Assembly: GCA_025936115.1 (NCBI GenBank)
Contig: JAICTZ010000046.1
Span: 1-57,737 of the forward strand
Direction of reading: 5' to 3'
Length of the DNA stretch: 57,737 nucleotides
Source: Polyangiaceae bacterium
GTDB lineage: Bacteria; Myxococcota_A; Polyangia; Polyangiales; Polyangiaceae
The notes beneath the pieces are model-generated. The model worked only from the letters and a program-made list of their open reading frames with translations, did no database searches and had not been told where the DNA came from. The first letter of the stretch is position 1. The number at the start of each line of letters is the position of its first letter. Shown one piece after another: positions 19,127-28,062 of this stretch. The position numbers and the translations under genes were made by a program.

Positions 19127-22100
19127 ATGATGCACGACCGAACGCAGATCGATTTCCGCGGCACGGAACGCTTCGAGCTCGTGGCGCTGCTCGGCCGCGG
19201 CGCCACCGGCTTCGTCTACGAGGCGATCGATCACGAGCGCGGCGGGCGCGTCGCGCTCAAGGTGCTCGGCGAGCACGGGCCGCGCGCCATCAGCCATTTC
19301 AAGCGCGAATTCCGAGCCCTCCAGGCCTTGCGTCATCCGAACATCGTCGAGCTCCGAGAGTTGATTCAGGAGGGCGGACATTGGCTCTTGTCCATGCAGC
19401 TGGTCCGCGGTGTCGACATCGTCTCGCACGTATGGAGCGAAGAAGTAGGCATGTCCGCGCCGATACCGGTGGCCGGCGCCTCCGCGCAAGAGGACACGAT
19501 TCGTGGCGCGGATCCATCCGACGTGGTGCGCCCTACGACCTCGCTGTCCACGGGACGGCTCTCCGTCACGCGCCTTCGCGCGACGTTCGCGCAGCTCGCG
19601 CGTGCGCTCGCGACGCTGCACGGGGCGGGCATGATCCATCGCGACGTGAAACGCTCGAACGTCCTCGTGGACGCCGACGGACGCGTCGTCCTGCTCGACT
19701 TCGGTTTGGTCGCGCAGCTCGGTGCCGAGGGCTGGGTGACGCCGGACACGTTCATGGGCACACCGCTGACGATGTCCCCGGAACAAGCGGCCCTCGAACC
19801 GATGGGCCCGGCAAGCGACTGGTATGCGTTCGGGGTGGTGCTCTACCAGGCGCTCACGGGGCAGCCTCCGTTCGAGGGCACCGCCGCGGAAATCCGGGCC
19901 CAAAAGCGGCGTGGGGCGCCCGTGCCGCCGAGCGAGCTTCGGCCCGACGTGCCTCCGGACCTCGGCAGCCTCGCGAGCGCGCTTCTCTCCGTCGAGCCTG
20001 GCAAGCGCCCCAGCGGCGAGGCGGTGCTCGCTCGCTTCTGGCCTGGGCGTTCGCACCACGTGACGCGTGCCGCCGGCCTCACGTCGAATGCCCCGGGCGT
20101 CTTCGTTGGACGTGAAGCGGAGCTCGCCGTCCTCCACGCAGAGCTTTCGCTCGCGCGTCGCGGTGCATGCGGGACCGTTCTCATCGAAGCCGAATCCGGT
20201 CTCGGCAAGACGGCTCTCGTGCGTGAGTTCCTGACGCGCGTCCATCGTGACGGCGCGCCGCTCGCGGTGTTCGAGGGCCGTTGCTTCGAGCGCGAGTCCT
20301 TGCCCTACAAGGCGCTGGACGGCGTCGTCGACGCGGTCTGCGAATACCTCTCTGGCTTGGCGGAGGTCGAACGGTCGCAGCTGATACCCGCGGACAGCGG
20401 TGATATTGCGCGCGCGTTCCCCGTCCTGCACCGGGTGTGTCCCGCGTCCAAGCCCCCGGCAGACTGGCCGCGACTCGATCCACACGCACAGCGTGCGCGC
20501 ATGTTCTCGGCCCTACGCGAGCTTTTGCGGCGCATCGCGGCGGAGCGCCCGAGCGTGATCGTCCTCGACGACATGCAGTGGGCGGATCTGGACAGCATGG
20601 CCATGTTGGCAGCGCTGCTCGAGCAACCCGTCCCGGCGCTACTCTGGATCATCATTCGGCGTCCCGGCGAGGGCGCGGCGTACGCCTCGCTTCCTTGCCG
20701 CGTGACTCACGTGGCCCTCGGCGGGCTCACTCACGAAGAATCGAACGCGCTCGTGGGTGCCCTCGTCGGCGCCGACAGCGTCCCTCTTTCGCGTGAGCTC
20801 CAGGAACGGATCAGCGAGGCGCGCGGCCACCCGTTTTTCTTGGGTGAGCTTGCGAGGGGCATCGCCGGCCCCTCCGATCGAGCGTTGCCGCCGCACCTCG
20901 ACGATGCGCTTTGGACTCGGGCCTGTGCGCTCGAGCCGACGGCGAGACACGTGCTCGAGCTCACCGCCGTCGCGGGCCGGCCGGTGGCACAACGCTTGGT
21001 CGCGACCGCGCTCTTGCTTGCGGAAGGGACGGCGAGCGCGATGCCGACCGTTTCTTTCGCCGAGGTGCTGGACCGAGTGGCGGAGCTCCGACACGAAAGC
21101 CTGGTGTGCACGACGGGCACGCACCCGAACGACCTGATCGGGACCTATCACGATCGCGTGCGCGAGGTCGTGCTCACCCGTTTGGGGGCGGCCCGCGCGA
21201 TGCGCAGCCATCGCGCGCTCGCGCAGGCACTCGAGCACACCGGCGGGGGAGATTCCGAAGCGCTCGCGCACCACTGGCAACAAGCGGGAGACTCGGAGCG
21301 AGCCTGCAGCTTCGCGATCACCGCCGCTGACGAGGCGGCCGACGCCCTTGCGTTCGAGCGAGCGGCGCGGCTCTACGCCCTGGCCATCGAGCTTGGCAGC
21401 CTCGGGCCGGCGCGGCTCGCCGAGCTCGAGCACAAGCTCGGGGACGCCCTCGCGAACGCCGGCCGCGGCGTCGAGGCAGCAGCCGCCTACCGTTCCGCCG
21501 CGCGGCGCCGTGAGGGCCTCGCCAGCGTTGCGCTCGAGCGCGCGGCGGCCGAACAACTTCTGCGCTCGGGCCACGTCGAAGAGGGCATTACGGCCATGTC
21601 CGTCGTGCTCGAGCGCCTGGACGTCCCTGAGCCGCGCACGAGGCTCACGGCGATACTCTCACTCTTATGGCAGCGAGCACGCATTCGTCTCCGCGGCTTC
21701 GACTACGAACCACGCAGTGAGGCCGAGCTCTCGCCGCTCGAGCTCGCGCGCCTCGACGGCTCATGGACGGCGGCGACGTGTTTGACGATGTTCGACAGCG
21801 TCCGCAGCGCGGAGCTCCAATGCCGTACGACGCTCACGGCGTTGCGCGCGGGCACGCGCCTGCAGGTGCTGCGGGCGCTCACGGCCGAGGGGATGTTCCT
21901 CGCGCTCGCCGGCCAAGCGCTGCGCCCGCGCGTCGAACGCACGTTCGCTGCGGCGTCCCGGATCGCGGAAGAGCTTAGTGACGAGGTCGCCGACGGCTGG
22001 ATCGCCGTGAGTCGGGGCGCAAGCTCGTTCTTTCTCGGGGATTGGCGCGAGAGCGAGGAACATTGTTCGAACGCCGTGAGGATCTTCGACGAACGGCCCG

Positions 22101-22885
22101 GCAAGTCCTTCGAGCTCGCGAGCGCGCGAGCGTTCCTGGTCTGGGCGGCCATGATGCACGGTCGCTTCACGGTGCTCGAGCGCGTGCCCGACTTCGTGGC
22201 GGAGGCCGAGAGCCGCGGCGATCTGTACGCAGCTACCTATCAAATGACGAGCTTCAGCAATATCGCCTGGCTGAGCCGCGATGACGTCGCGGAGGCGCGG
22301 CGCATGCTCGCCCTCGCCGAGAAGCGCTGGCCGAGCAGGCACTTCGACGTGCCGCGCTATTCGAACATGATCGCAGCGGCGCATATCGAAATTTACGACG
22401 GACGCGGCGCGGTCGCTCACGAGCGCGTTCGGCGCGACTGGGCCGCATTACGTTGGGGCGTTGCCTTTCGAGCGCAAATCACGCGCTTCGGAATGCGCTA
22501 CGTTCGGGGACTCGCCGCGCTCGCGGCCTACGACGAGCTCGCTGACGTTGCGCTCTTGCGCGATGCTTCGGCGTGCGCGTCCGCCATCGCGGCCGAGGGG
22601 GTCGGCTGGAGCGCGTGCTTCGCGGCGATCCTCGCCTCCGGTGTTCGCGCGCGCCGCGGCGATTCGCCCGGAGCTCTCTCCGCCCTCGAAGAGGCCGAAG
22701 ACAAGGCAACGGCGACCGACATGCGACTCCACCGCGCGGTCGTGCGCCACCGCCGCGGTGAACTGCTCGGCGGCGACGCCGGCCGCGCTCTGCGCGAAGA
22801 GGCGCTCGGCACCATGCGCGCAGAGAAGATCCGGAACCCCGCACGCATGCTCGACATGATGAGTCCGCGCGTCCTCGATCGGTGA
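19127..22885 (+). CDS. PknK-type Ser/Thr kinase fused to an AAA/STAND ATPase and TPR-like region
   Basis: This 1,252-residue protein has a kinase domain at about residues 16-305: Gly-rich loop at 23-28, K45, HRDVKRSN at 171-178, DFG at 191-193 and SPEQ in place of APE. A long insert between the beta and alpha lobes (about 105-145) is unusual. A VGRE motif at 327-330 opens an ATPase domain with Walker A ESGLGKT at 356-362 and Walker B VIVLDD at 477-482. The remaining about 600 residues are helical, Ala/Leu-rich TPR-like repeats without a DNA-binding domain. The architecture matches large myxobacterial kinases that integrate many protein inputs. The divergent FHA activator is a likely partner, by inference. 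Confidence 0.9.
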   Translation: MMHDRTQIDFRGTERFELVALLGRGATGFVYEAIDHERGGRVALKVLGEHGPRAISHFKREFRALQALRHPNIVELRELIQEGGHWLLSMQLVRGVDIVSHVWSEEVGMSAPIPVAGASAQEDTIRGADPSDVVRPTTSLSTGRLSVTRLRATFAQLARALATLHGAGMIHRDVKRSNVLVDADGRVVLLDFGLVAQLGAEGWVTPDTFMGTPLTMSPEQAALEPMGPASDWYAFGVVLYQALTGQPPFEGTAAEIRAQKRRGAPVPPSELRPDVPPDLGSLASALLSVEPGKRPSGEAVLARFWPGRSHHVTRAAGLTSNAPGVFVGREAELAVLHAELSLARRGACGTVLIEAESGLGKTALVREFLTRVHRDGAPLAVFEGRCFERESLPYKALDGVVDAVCEYLSGLAEVERSQLIPADSGDIARAFPVLHRVCPASKPPADWPRLDPHAQRARMFSALRELLRRIAAERPSVIVLDDMQWADLDSMAMLAALLEQPVPALLWIIIRRPGEGAAYASLPCRVTHVALGGLTHEESNALVGALVGADSVPLSRELQERISEARGHPFFLGELARGIAGPSDRALPPHLDDALWTRACALEPTARHVLELTAVAGRPVAQRLVATALLLAEGTASAMPTVSFAEVLDRVAELRHESLVCTTGTHPNDLIGTYHDRVREVVLTRLGAARAMRSHRALAQALEHTGGGDSEALAHHWQQAGDSERACSFAITAADEAADALAFERAARLYALAIELGSLGPARLAELEHKLGDALANAGRGVEAAAAYRSAARRREGLASVALERAAAEQLLRSGHVEEGITAMSVVLERLDVPEPRTRLTAILSLLWQRARIRLRGFDYEPRSEAELSPLELARLDGSWTAATCLTMFDSVRSAELQCRTTLTALRAGTRLQVLRALTAEGMFLALAGQALRPRVERTFAAASRIAEELSDEVADGWIAVSRGASSFFLGDWRESEEHCSNAVRIFDERPGKSFELASARAFLVWAAMMHGRFTVLERVPDFVAEAESRGDLYAATYQMTSFSNIAWLSRDDVAEARRMLALAEKRWPSRHFDVPRYSNMIAAAHIEIYDGRGAVAHERVRRDWAALRWGVAFRAQITRFGMRYVRGLAALAAYDELADVALLRDASACASAIAAEGVGWSACFAAILASGVRARRGDSPGALSALEEAEDKATATDMRLHRAVVRHRRGELLGGDAGRALREEALGTMRAEKIRNPARMLDMMSPRVLDR

Positions 22886-23012
22886 CGAGCGCAGGCCCCT
22901 GCGACCCGCCCACAACCGACCTGCGAAGGCAGGCTCGATACCCTCCCGAAGCCGACGGCCGCCATTCGACGATCCGGTCGTGCCGCCCGAGGAGTCGGCT
23001 GTCGATCAGGCG

Positions 23013-24491
23013 CTACGGCGCGTGCCGGCTGGGAGCGCGGCGCACGAACACGACGGCCATCGGGTCCTGGTAGGCGAGTTGCCACGACGGCTGCTCGCTG
23101 AGGTACGCGCTCAAAAGCGCGTGGCGTTCCCAGAGCACTGTCTTAATCTCGTAGGCGTCGAGGATGCGCGCGAACGTCGAAGGCTCGGTGCGCAGCCGAA
23201 TGGTGTCGTCGAGGATGCCGTTCGCGACCAACCCTATGATGTCACGGCCGTCGATGAAGTACGGCGGCCGGCCCCGCCACGCGTAGGCGAGGTAGCCGCC
23301 CCATTGGTACGGGTTCATCACGTTCTCGGGCAGCAGGTGCGCCGTCACGAAGCTCGCCGCCGCGCTGGGAACATCGCGCAGCGGATCCTTTCGCTCCGTC
23401 AACCCGAGCGCCGCGCCGCCCAGCAGGACGGCACTCAGCCCAAAGCCGAACCCTCGCGCCGCCACGGGCGCGAGCGGCGTCCACACCACGCGATCGACGA
23501 GTGGGGCGGCGATGATGAGCACGAGAGCCAGGAGCTCAGTGACGTACCTTCGTGAGCTGCACGCAGCGCAGAGGAGGGCGACGACCAGCGTCACGTCCGA
23601 GCGCCTCATCCGCGGTGAACCGAGCGTCGCACGCGCCACGATGAGCGCAAGCGCGAGCGTCGGGGCGGCGAGCCATGACGGTGAATGCAAGTCGGGTGAT
23701 TGAAACAGATCGAACTTTCCGACGACCGGCGCGAAGACGCAGCGGAGCGCGTGAATCAAATACTGATACCCGTACGGGTTCGCGAGGGCCCCGACGAGGC
23801 CCAACGCCGGAAACGCGACGAAGGGGCCGAGCGGAGGACGAGCTCCGCGCGGCTCTAGCAGCAGCGAACCCAAGAACAAGAGCGGAACGAAGGCGGCCAT
23901 CAAGAAAGACAAGTGCACATTCACCCACACCGCGCTCATGCCGAGCGGCACGAGCCAGTGCACCCGCCGGCCTGCACGCAAGCGAAAGAGGAGGAGCAAG
24001 AGCACGACGAAGCCGAGATCGCCGAAGACTTGGCCGCGCGCGCTGAGATCCTCGGCGTCCGATTGGACGAAGAGCAGCGCGAGGGGAAGCAAGAGGAGGC
24101 GCGTCGCGAGGCGGCGGCTAGCGCTGAGCCACAGGAGCGTGACCGCCGAGGCCTCGACCAGCGCAGCAAGAGCCATGAGCGCGCGAAGGCCGAGCCGATC
24201 GGCGACGAGTGCGAAGAGCACCTCCGAGCCCGCGCTCACGTTGCGCCAATCGTGCCGCACGCTCGCGAACGTGAACGGATCGAGAGTCGGCAGCCGATGA
24301 TGCTCGACGAGCAAGCGGCCCGTCGCGATGTACCAGAAGCCGTCGCCCAAGATCGCCATGTGATGCCAAACGAGCGCCGCGATGGCGCTCACGCCGGCGA
24401 CGACGATCAGCTGCTCGACGTCGAGACGCGCTCGCGCGGGCCGTGCCCCGCTCGCAGCGTCCCCACCCCGCTCGCTCGCGACACTGCTCAC
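23013..24491 (-). CDS. Multi-pass membrane protein of GT-C-like type
   Basis: This 492-residue protein starts with GTG at 24491, within a GTGA overlap with the preceding reading frame. It has roughly ten to twelve hydrophobic helices. After the last one lies a soluble segment with MNPYQWGGYLAYAW and YFIDGRDI, a pair of motifs seen in GT-C-like integral membrane glycosyltransferase relatives. A loop after the first helix carries DGFWYIATGR, where GT-C enzymes keep acidic residues. Specific substrate and reaction are unknown. It is coupled to the TPR/membrane gene upstream, and the two probably act in one envelope process. Confidence 0.7.
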   Translation of the reverse strand: MSSVASERGGDAASGARPARARLDVEQLIVVAGVSAIAALVWHHMAILGDGFWYIATGRLLVEHHRLPTLDPFTFASVRHDWRNVSAGSEVLFALVADRLGLRALMALAALVEASAVTLLWLSASRRLATRLLLLPLALLFVQSDAEDLSARGQVFGDLGFVVLLLLLFRLRAGRRVHWLVPLGMSAVWVNVHLSFLMAAFVPLLFLGSLLLEPRGARPPLGPFVAFPALGLVGALANPYGYQYLIHALRCVFAPVVGKFDLFQSPDLHSPSWLAAPTLALALIVARATLGSPRMRRSDVTLVVALLCAACSSRRYVTELLALVLIIAAPLVDRVVWTPLAPVAARGFGFGLSAVLLGGAALGLTERKDPLRDVPSAAASFVTAHLLPENVMNPYQWGGYLAYAWRGRPPYFIDGRDIIGLVANGILDDTIRLRTEPSTFARILDAYEIKTVLWERHALLSAYLSEQPSWQLAYQDPMAVVFVRRAPSRHAP

Positions 24492-24724
24492 GGTGGCCTC
24501 GCGGGGTCACTCTCTGCCGCATCGCGAGCTGACCCGAGCGTCGCTGCAAGGCTCCGCGCGCGTTCACGCACGGCGTCCGAGCTCGCCAGCGCGACGATCC
24601 TGGCGAGAACCCGGCGGGCCGAGTCGATGTGACCGAGGGTCACGTCGAGTCGCGCGAGTGCAAGGTACCCCTCGCCGGGGACGGCCTCGCTCCGTGCCCA
24701 CCACCAGGCCCGAAAGTGCGCCTG
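24488..24724 (-). pseudogene. 3' part of the interrupted membrane protein (TPR-like tail)
   Basis: These 78 codons follow the TAG without a frame change. They encode a helical, Ala/Arg-rich tail including YLALARLDVTLGHIDSARR, which has TPR-like spacing. There is no start codon with a ribosome-binding site, so it would be translated only by read-through or if the TAG is an error. The final TGA overlaps the next gene's GTG. Confidence 0.6.
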
Positions 24725-25363
24725 CTACGGGTTCTCGCGCGCCATCCACCAGGCCACTGCCTGCTCTGGGCTCGCCGGCTCCGTAGCCTCCGGCCGTTGC
24801 GGTCTGGGTAGGAACCACGCGCCAAGCGCGACGACGAGCACGCCTGCGTGGAGTAGGCGCTCGTCGAGCGGCAGGACTACGGGCCTCCGGCGCGCGCAGA
24901 AGCCGAGCGTCAGAGCCGCGGCCGCACAGTAGGGCAAGAGCAGCGCGCGGAAGCAAAGCGAGAAGAGGAGCAACCCCGCGAGGGCACCGAGCGCGGTCGC
25001 TCGTGCGCGCCTTTCGAGCGACTCGCTCGCGAGCACCGCCGCGAGCAGCATTCCGCCACGCAGGACGAGCAGCGGCGTTTGCCCCGGCTCCTGCGCAAAG
25101 AACGCCCGCAGAGGGCTCGCGAAGCCGAGCGCCGCCCCGCTGCTCATGCCGACGAGTGCGCTGCCCACTAAAAGTGCGACCCGAGCCAAGCTGCCGGTGC
25201 TACTCGCCGGAGCGACCCAGCGCGCAAGCAGCGCCACAACCACCGCTGTCACGATCCCGAGCGACAGCGACGCGCGAAAGGCCGGTCGCGCCGCAGAGAG
25301 CCCCGTGACGAGCGCGAAGCCCCACGCGACAACCCCCTCCACGACCTCAGCGCGCCTTCTCAC
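24725..25363 (-). CDS. Multi-pass membrane protein, 5' part of a gene interrupted by an in-frame TAG
   Basis: This 212-residue open part has about five or six hydrophobic helices and ends in PEQAVAWWMARENP before TAG at 24725-24727. The same frame continues coherently for 78 more codons to a TGA at 24488-24490, which overlaps the GTG of the next gene as GTGA. The predicted uninterrupted protein is about 291 residues with a C-terminal TPR-like helical tail. The clean frame and the coupling say that the long version was the functional one. It is either a nonsense mutation (CAG to TAG is enough), a sequence error or read-through. Confidence 0.65.
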   Translation of the reverse strand: MRRRAEVVEGVVAWGFALVTGLSAARPAFRASLSLGIVTAVVVALLARWVAPASSTGSLARVALLVGSALVGMSSGAALGFASPLRAFFAQEPGQTPLLVLRGGMLLAAVLASESLERRARATALGALAGLLLFSLCFRALLLPYCAAAALTLGFCARRRPVVLPLDERLLHAGVLVVALGAWFLPRPQRPEATEPASPEQAVAWWMARENP

Positions 25364-25592
25364 GACGATGGCTCGCTACTTTAGGCCACGGATGAGCTCA
25401 TGCGCGACCTTGGAACACGCGCTGCGTCCCCGGCCACTCAAATACTCCAAGAGTTCGGCATGTTCGTCGCCCACCTCGCGTGCGCGTCGCCCAAGGGACG
25501 CACGTCGAATGCGGCGACGTGGGCGACGCTTCTCGGGCCAGTCTTGTGCGACCGCGCGAACTGTGCAAAATCTCCGTAAACTTCACGCATCT

Positions 25593-25632
25593 GCGCCCGT
25601 AGCTCAGCTGGAAGAGCCGTGGATTTCTAATC
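25593..25632 (+). pseudogene. 5' half of a tRNA-Arg(UCU) gene
   Basis: Forty bases are identical to positions 40659-40698 of the intact tRNA-Arg(UCU). They run from the acceptor strand through the D arm and anticodon loop, then diverge. The 30 bases upstream also resemble those of the intact gene. The anticodon stem cannot close and the T arm is missing, so it should not yield a tRNA. It marks a duplication or recombination boundary. Confidence 0.85.
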
Positions 25633-25777
25633 GGGACAGGCGCAAATCGAAAACCGAAGCCAAGTCGTGCGTTTCCGCGGCAGCTTGGCTCGATTGGTGA
25701 TTCGCCGGTCGCCACTATACGGCACGCGACGGGCCTCGAAAGCAGGTTCGAGCGGGCAACGGATTGGTAACGGATGA

Positions 25778-25800
25778 GCGGTGGAGTTCGTCTCCACCGC
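25778..25800. repeat. Hairpin repeat, copy 1
   Basis: GCGGTGGAG and CTCCACCGC form a perfect 9-bp stem around the loop TTCGT. Related hairpins lie at 29192-29220 and 40434-40453. All three sit in intergenic DNA of the eroded island, so the family may be a REP-like element or a shared terminator. Confidence 0.6.
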
Positions 25801-25867
25801 CAGCACAACGATCCTTTCAGCGGCCATGACCTTCAGCCAGGATGGTGCGAAGAAAATCCCTCCGCCG

Positions 25868-27356
25868 TTACTCGACGGCGACCCGTTCGGGCACGGTCGA
25901 GCCCGTGGGCCAGCTTCCCGTGCCCCAACAGTAGACGTTGCCTCTCTTGAGTGCGCAGTTACGCGCCTCGCCTCCGACCGAAATTTGCGTGACCCCCGAG
26001 CTCAGCCCGAGCACCGGTGTCGGTACGTTGCGATAGGCGGTCGTTCCGTCACCGACCGACGATCAGATGTTGACTCCCCAGCAGTAAGCCGCGCCGCGCG
26101 CGATCGCGCAGGTGATTTCGGGGCCGGCCGAGATCTGATTGATTGAGTCGGCGGATATTCCTTGGCTTGCGTTCGGGTCCTTCACTGCGACTGGCGTCGC
26201 GCTGTCCTCGCTCTGTCCATCGCCGAGAGCGCCATATTTATCCGACCCCCAACAGACGGCATGCGCCACGTCGCCGGTTCCGGCTCCGCCCATTCCGGCA
26301 GCTCCGTTGGCACCGAGCAGTGCACAGGCGACGTTGCCGCCGGTCGAGACTGCGTATGCTCCGCGTGTGCCTGGGACGTCACCCGGAACAAGGTCATGTT
26401 GAGCCGTTATCTCCTGCCCCCAGCACGCGACGGTACCGTCCCGAACCGCAGGTCTGGTACTCCCCGGCCTCGATCTTCGTGACGCCGCTGCTCGCGTCGT
26501 GAACGGCCGTCGGTAACGTCCTGTCGTCATTCGAATCGTCGCCGACCTGTCCGAACTCGTTGTGGCCCCAGCAGAATGCCGTATCGCCAACGAGGGCACA
26601 CGTGTGACCGCCACCGGCTGAAATGGCCGTGACGCTCGAGCCGAGCATTTCGACCTGAACCGGTACCGGGCTTTCGTCTGTCGTGCCGTTTCCGAGTTCT
26701 CCGTACTCGTTATTACCCCAACACCAGACCTCGCCGGCGACGAGCGCGCAGGTGTGAAAGTACCCGGCCGAAGTCGCGGTCGCCCCGGGCGCGAGTCCTT
26801 CGACCGGGCCGCCGACATCGCTGTTCACGCCCGAATCGTCGCCGAGCTGCCCCACGCTGTTATCGCCCCAACAACGCACGCTACCGCTGACGAGGGCACA
26901 TGCATGCCAATAACCGACGCTGACCGCGTCGCCCGACCCCTCGGGTTCGGAGCCGGCGGCGCCAGCATCGCTTTGGCCTCCGTCCGTCGCGCCCCCATTC
27001 GAACTGCCGCCCGCCCCGGAGTTGCCGGCGCCGCTGTTGGAACGCCCACCCGCACCCGTTCCTGCGGCGGCGGCGCCCCCGCTCGAAACGCCGCCCGCGC
27101 TCGTTGCGACGCCACTGTCGCCCGCCGTCGGCGTGTTGCCGGCCGTCGGCGCGTTGCCTCCGTGCCCGCCGTCACCTGATCGGCCGCCCGTCCCGATGCC
27201 AACCGCGCCCGAGCCGGCACTAGGACCAGCAGCGCCAGACCCGCTCGCACCCGCTCGTAGTCCCTCCGAGCCCCCTTGCGAGTCGGTCGACCCGCACGCA
27301 ACGGAACAGGTCACGATCGCTCTGAGCACGCTGAGCATAAGGCTGCGTTCAAGCAT
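25868..27356 (-). pseudogene. RCC1-repeat lipoprotein, broken by a frameshift and an in-frame TGA
   Basis: A lipoprotein signal (start near 27356 or 27338, lipobox VAC) and a long Gly/Ser linker precede RCC1 blades with repeated HTCAL...V-x-CWG motifs. The first frame runs to about 26448, where a 2-base loss in a GCGC context best explains the switch: YQTC then becomes continuous with RDGTVACWG in the next frame. That frame ends with TGA at 26063-26065. The same frame then continues with SSVGDGTTAYR and another NCAL...VYCWG blade to TAA at 25868-25870. Repaired, it would be a complete propeller like the intact 12571 gene. Two independent lesions argue for a pseudogene. Confidence 0.85.
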
Positions 27357-27478
27357 CAGGAGGCCCAAGTTACAGGGGAGCGCCTGCGCTTGCCAGCAAG
27401 CAGAAGCTGATCTGCTGGCCGAAAATAGGCCCACAGGAATCGTGAGAAAATGCCTCTCCAGCAGCGCCTGGAGACAGC

Positions 27479-27715
27479 ATGCGCAAGAGCCGGCTCACCG
27501 AAGAGCAGATGGTCAAGATCCTCGGCGAGTCCGAACGCACCTCGGTCGCGGACGCCGCAAAGAAGTACGCCCGTCAGCGAGCAGACGCTGTACTCGTGGC
27601 GTAAGCGCGTTTTGGCGCGATGGATGCGACGACGCGAAGAAGCTGAAAGTGCTCGAGGCGGAGAACGGCGCGGCCGCATGCTCGACGCCTCCAGCATCGG
27701 TGCCCGTCGTGCGTC
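27479..27715 (+). pseudogene. IS3-family OrfA transposase remnant
   Basis: ATG 27479 opens MRKSRLTEEQMVKILGES, followed by VADAAKKYA, then (in shifted frames) VSEQTLYSWRK, FGAMDA and DDAKKLKVLEAENG. That order is the helix-turn-helix plus leucine-zipper start of IS3-group OrfA. At least two frameshifts and the absence of OrfB or terminal repeats show it is dead. Confidence 0.75.
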
Positions 27716-27762
27716 GCCGCCCCAAAGCTAGAGCCGCGCGAAGGAAGATTCAAACGACGGTG

Positions 27763-28062
27763 TCATACGTCTAGCGCCCGCCGGAGCTCGTCGTCGATCT
27801 CAGACGCCTTTACCACCTCGACGATCTGGAGACCGGCTCGGGCAACTTCCTCGCGTGTAAGTGCGCGGACGCCATTTGGCGCCAGATAAGCGAGTCGGTC
27901 AACGCTATCAATCCGCGTAGGGTCCGGGACTTCGCGCCACGCAGTCCCACACGAAGGACAGTAAAAAACGGGGGTGGAGTCAGCCGCTTGAAGAGCAAGT
28001 ACCGCTCCCGCACCAGGACAAACTGGGCATTCACCGACTGAGTAGACTTCACTGGTTTTCAC
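27763..28062 (-). CDS. Small zinc-ribbon protein, candidate immunity protein of the orphan Rhs tip
   Basis: This 99-residue protein has CPVC at about residues 12-15 and CPSC at 34-37, a probable zinc ribbon, followed by an acidic helical C-terminus. It starts with GTG at 28062, overlapping by 4 bp (GTGA) the stop codon at the end of the orphan Rhs tail. Rhs toxins are normally followed directly by a cognate immunity gene, so position strongly suggests that role, although the family is unrecognised. Unlike the tip, this gene is intact. Confidence 0.65.
   Translation of the reverse strand: MKTSEVYSVGECPVCPGAGAVLALQAADSTPVFYCPSCGTAWREVPDPTRIDSVDRLAYLAPNGVRALTREEVARAGLQIVEVVKASEIDDELRRALDV

Noticed and set aside
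18749..20485. A 578-residue minus-strand frame opposite the PknK-type kinase
   Set aside because: It is antisense to a clear kinase domain, is rich in Arg/Glu/Ala and has no domain signature.
25398..25808. Minus-strand frame over the tRNA half with the same pseudo-peptide
   Set aside because: It is an antisense reading of the tRNA fragment with no coding features.
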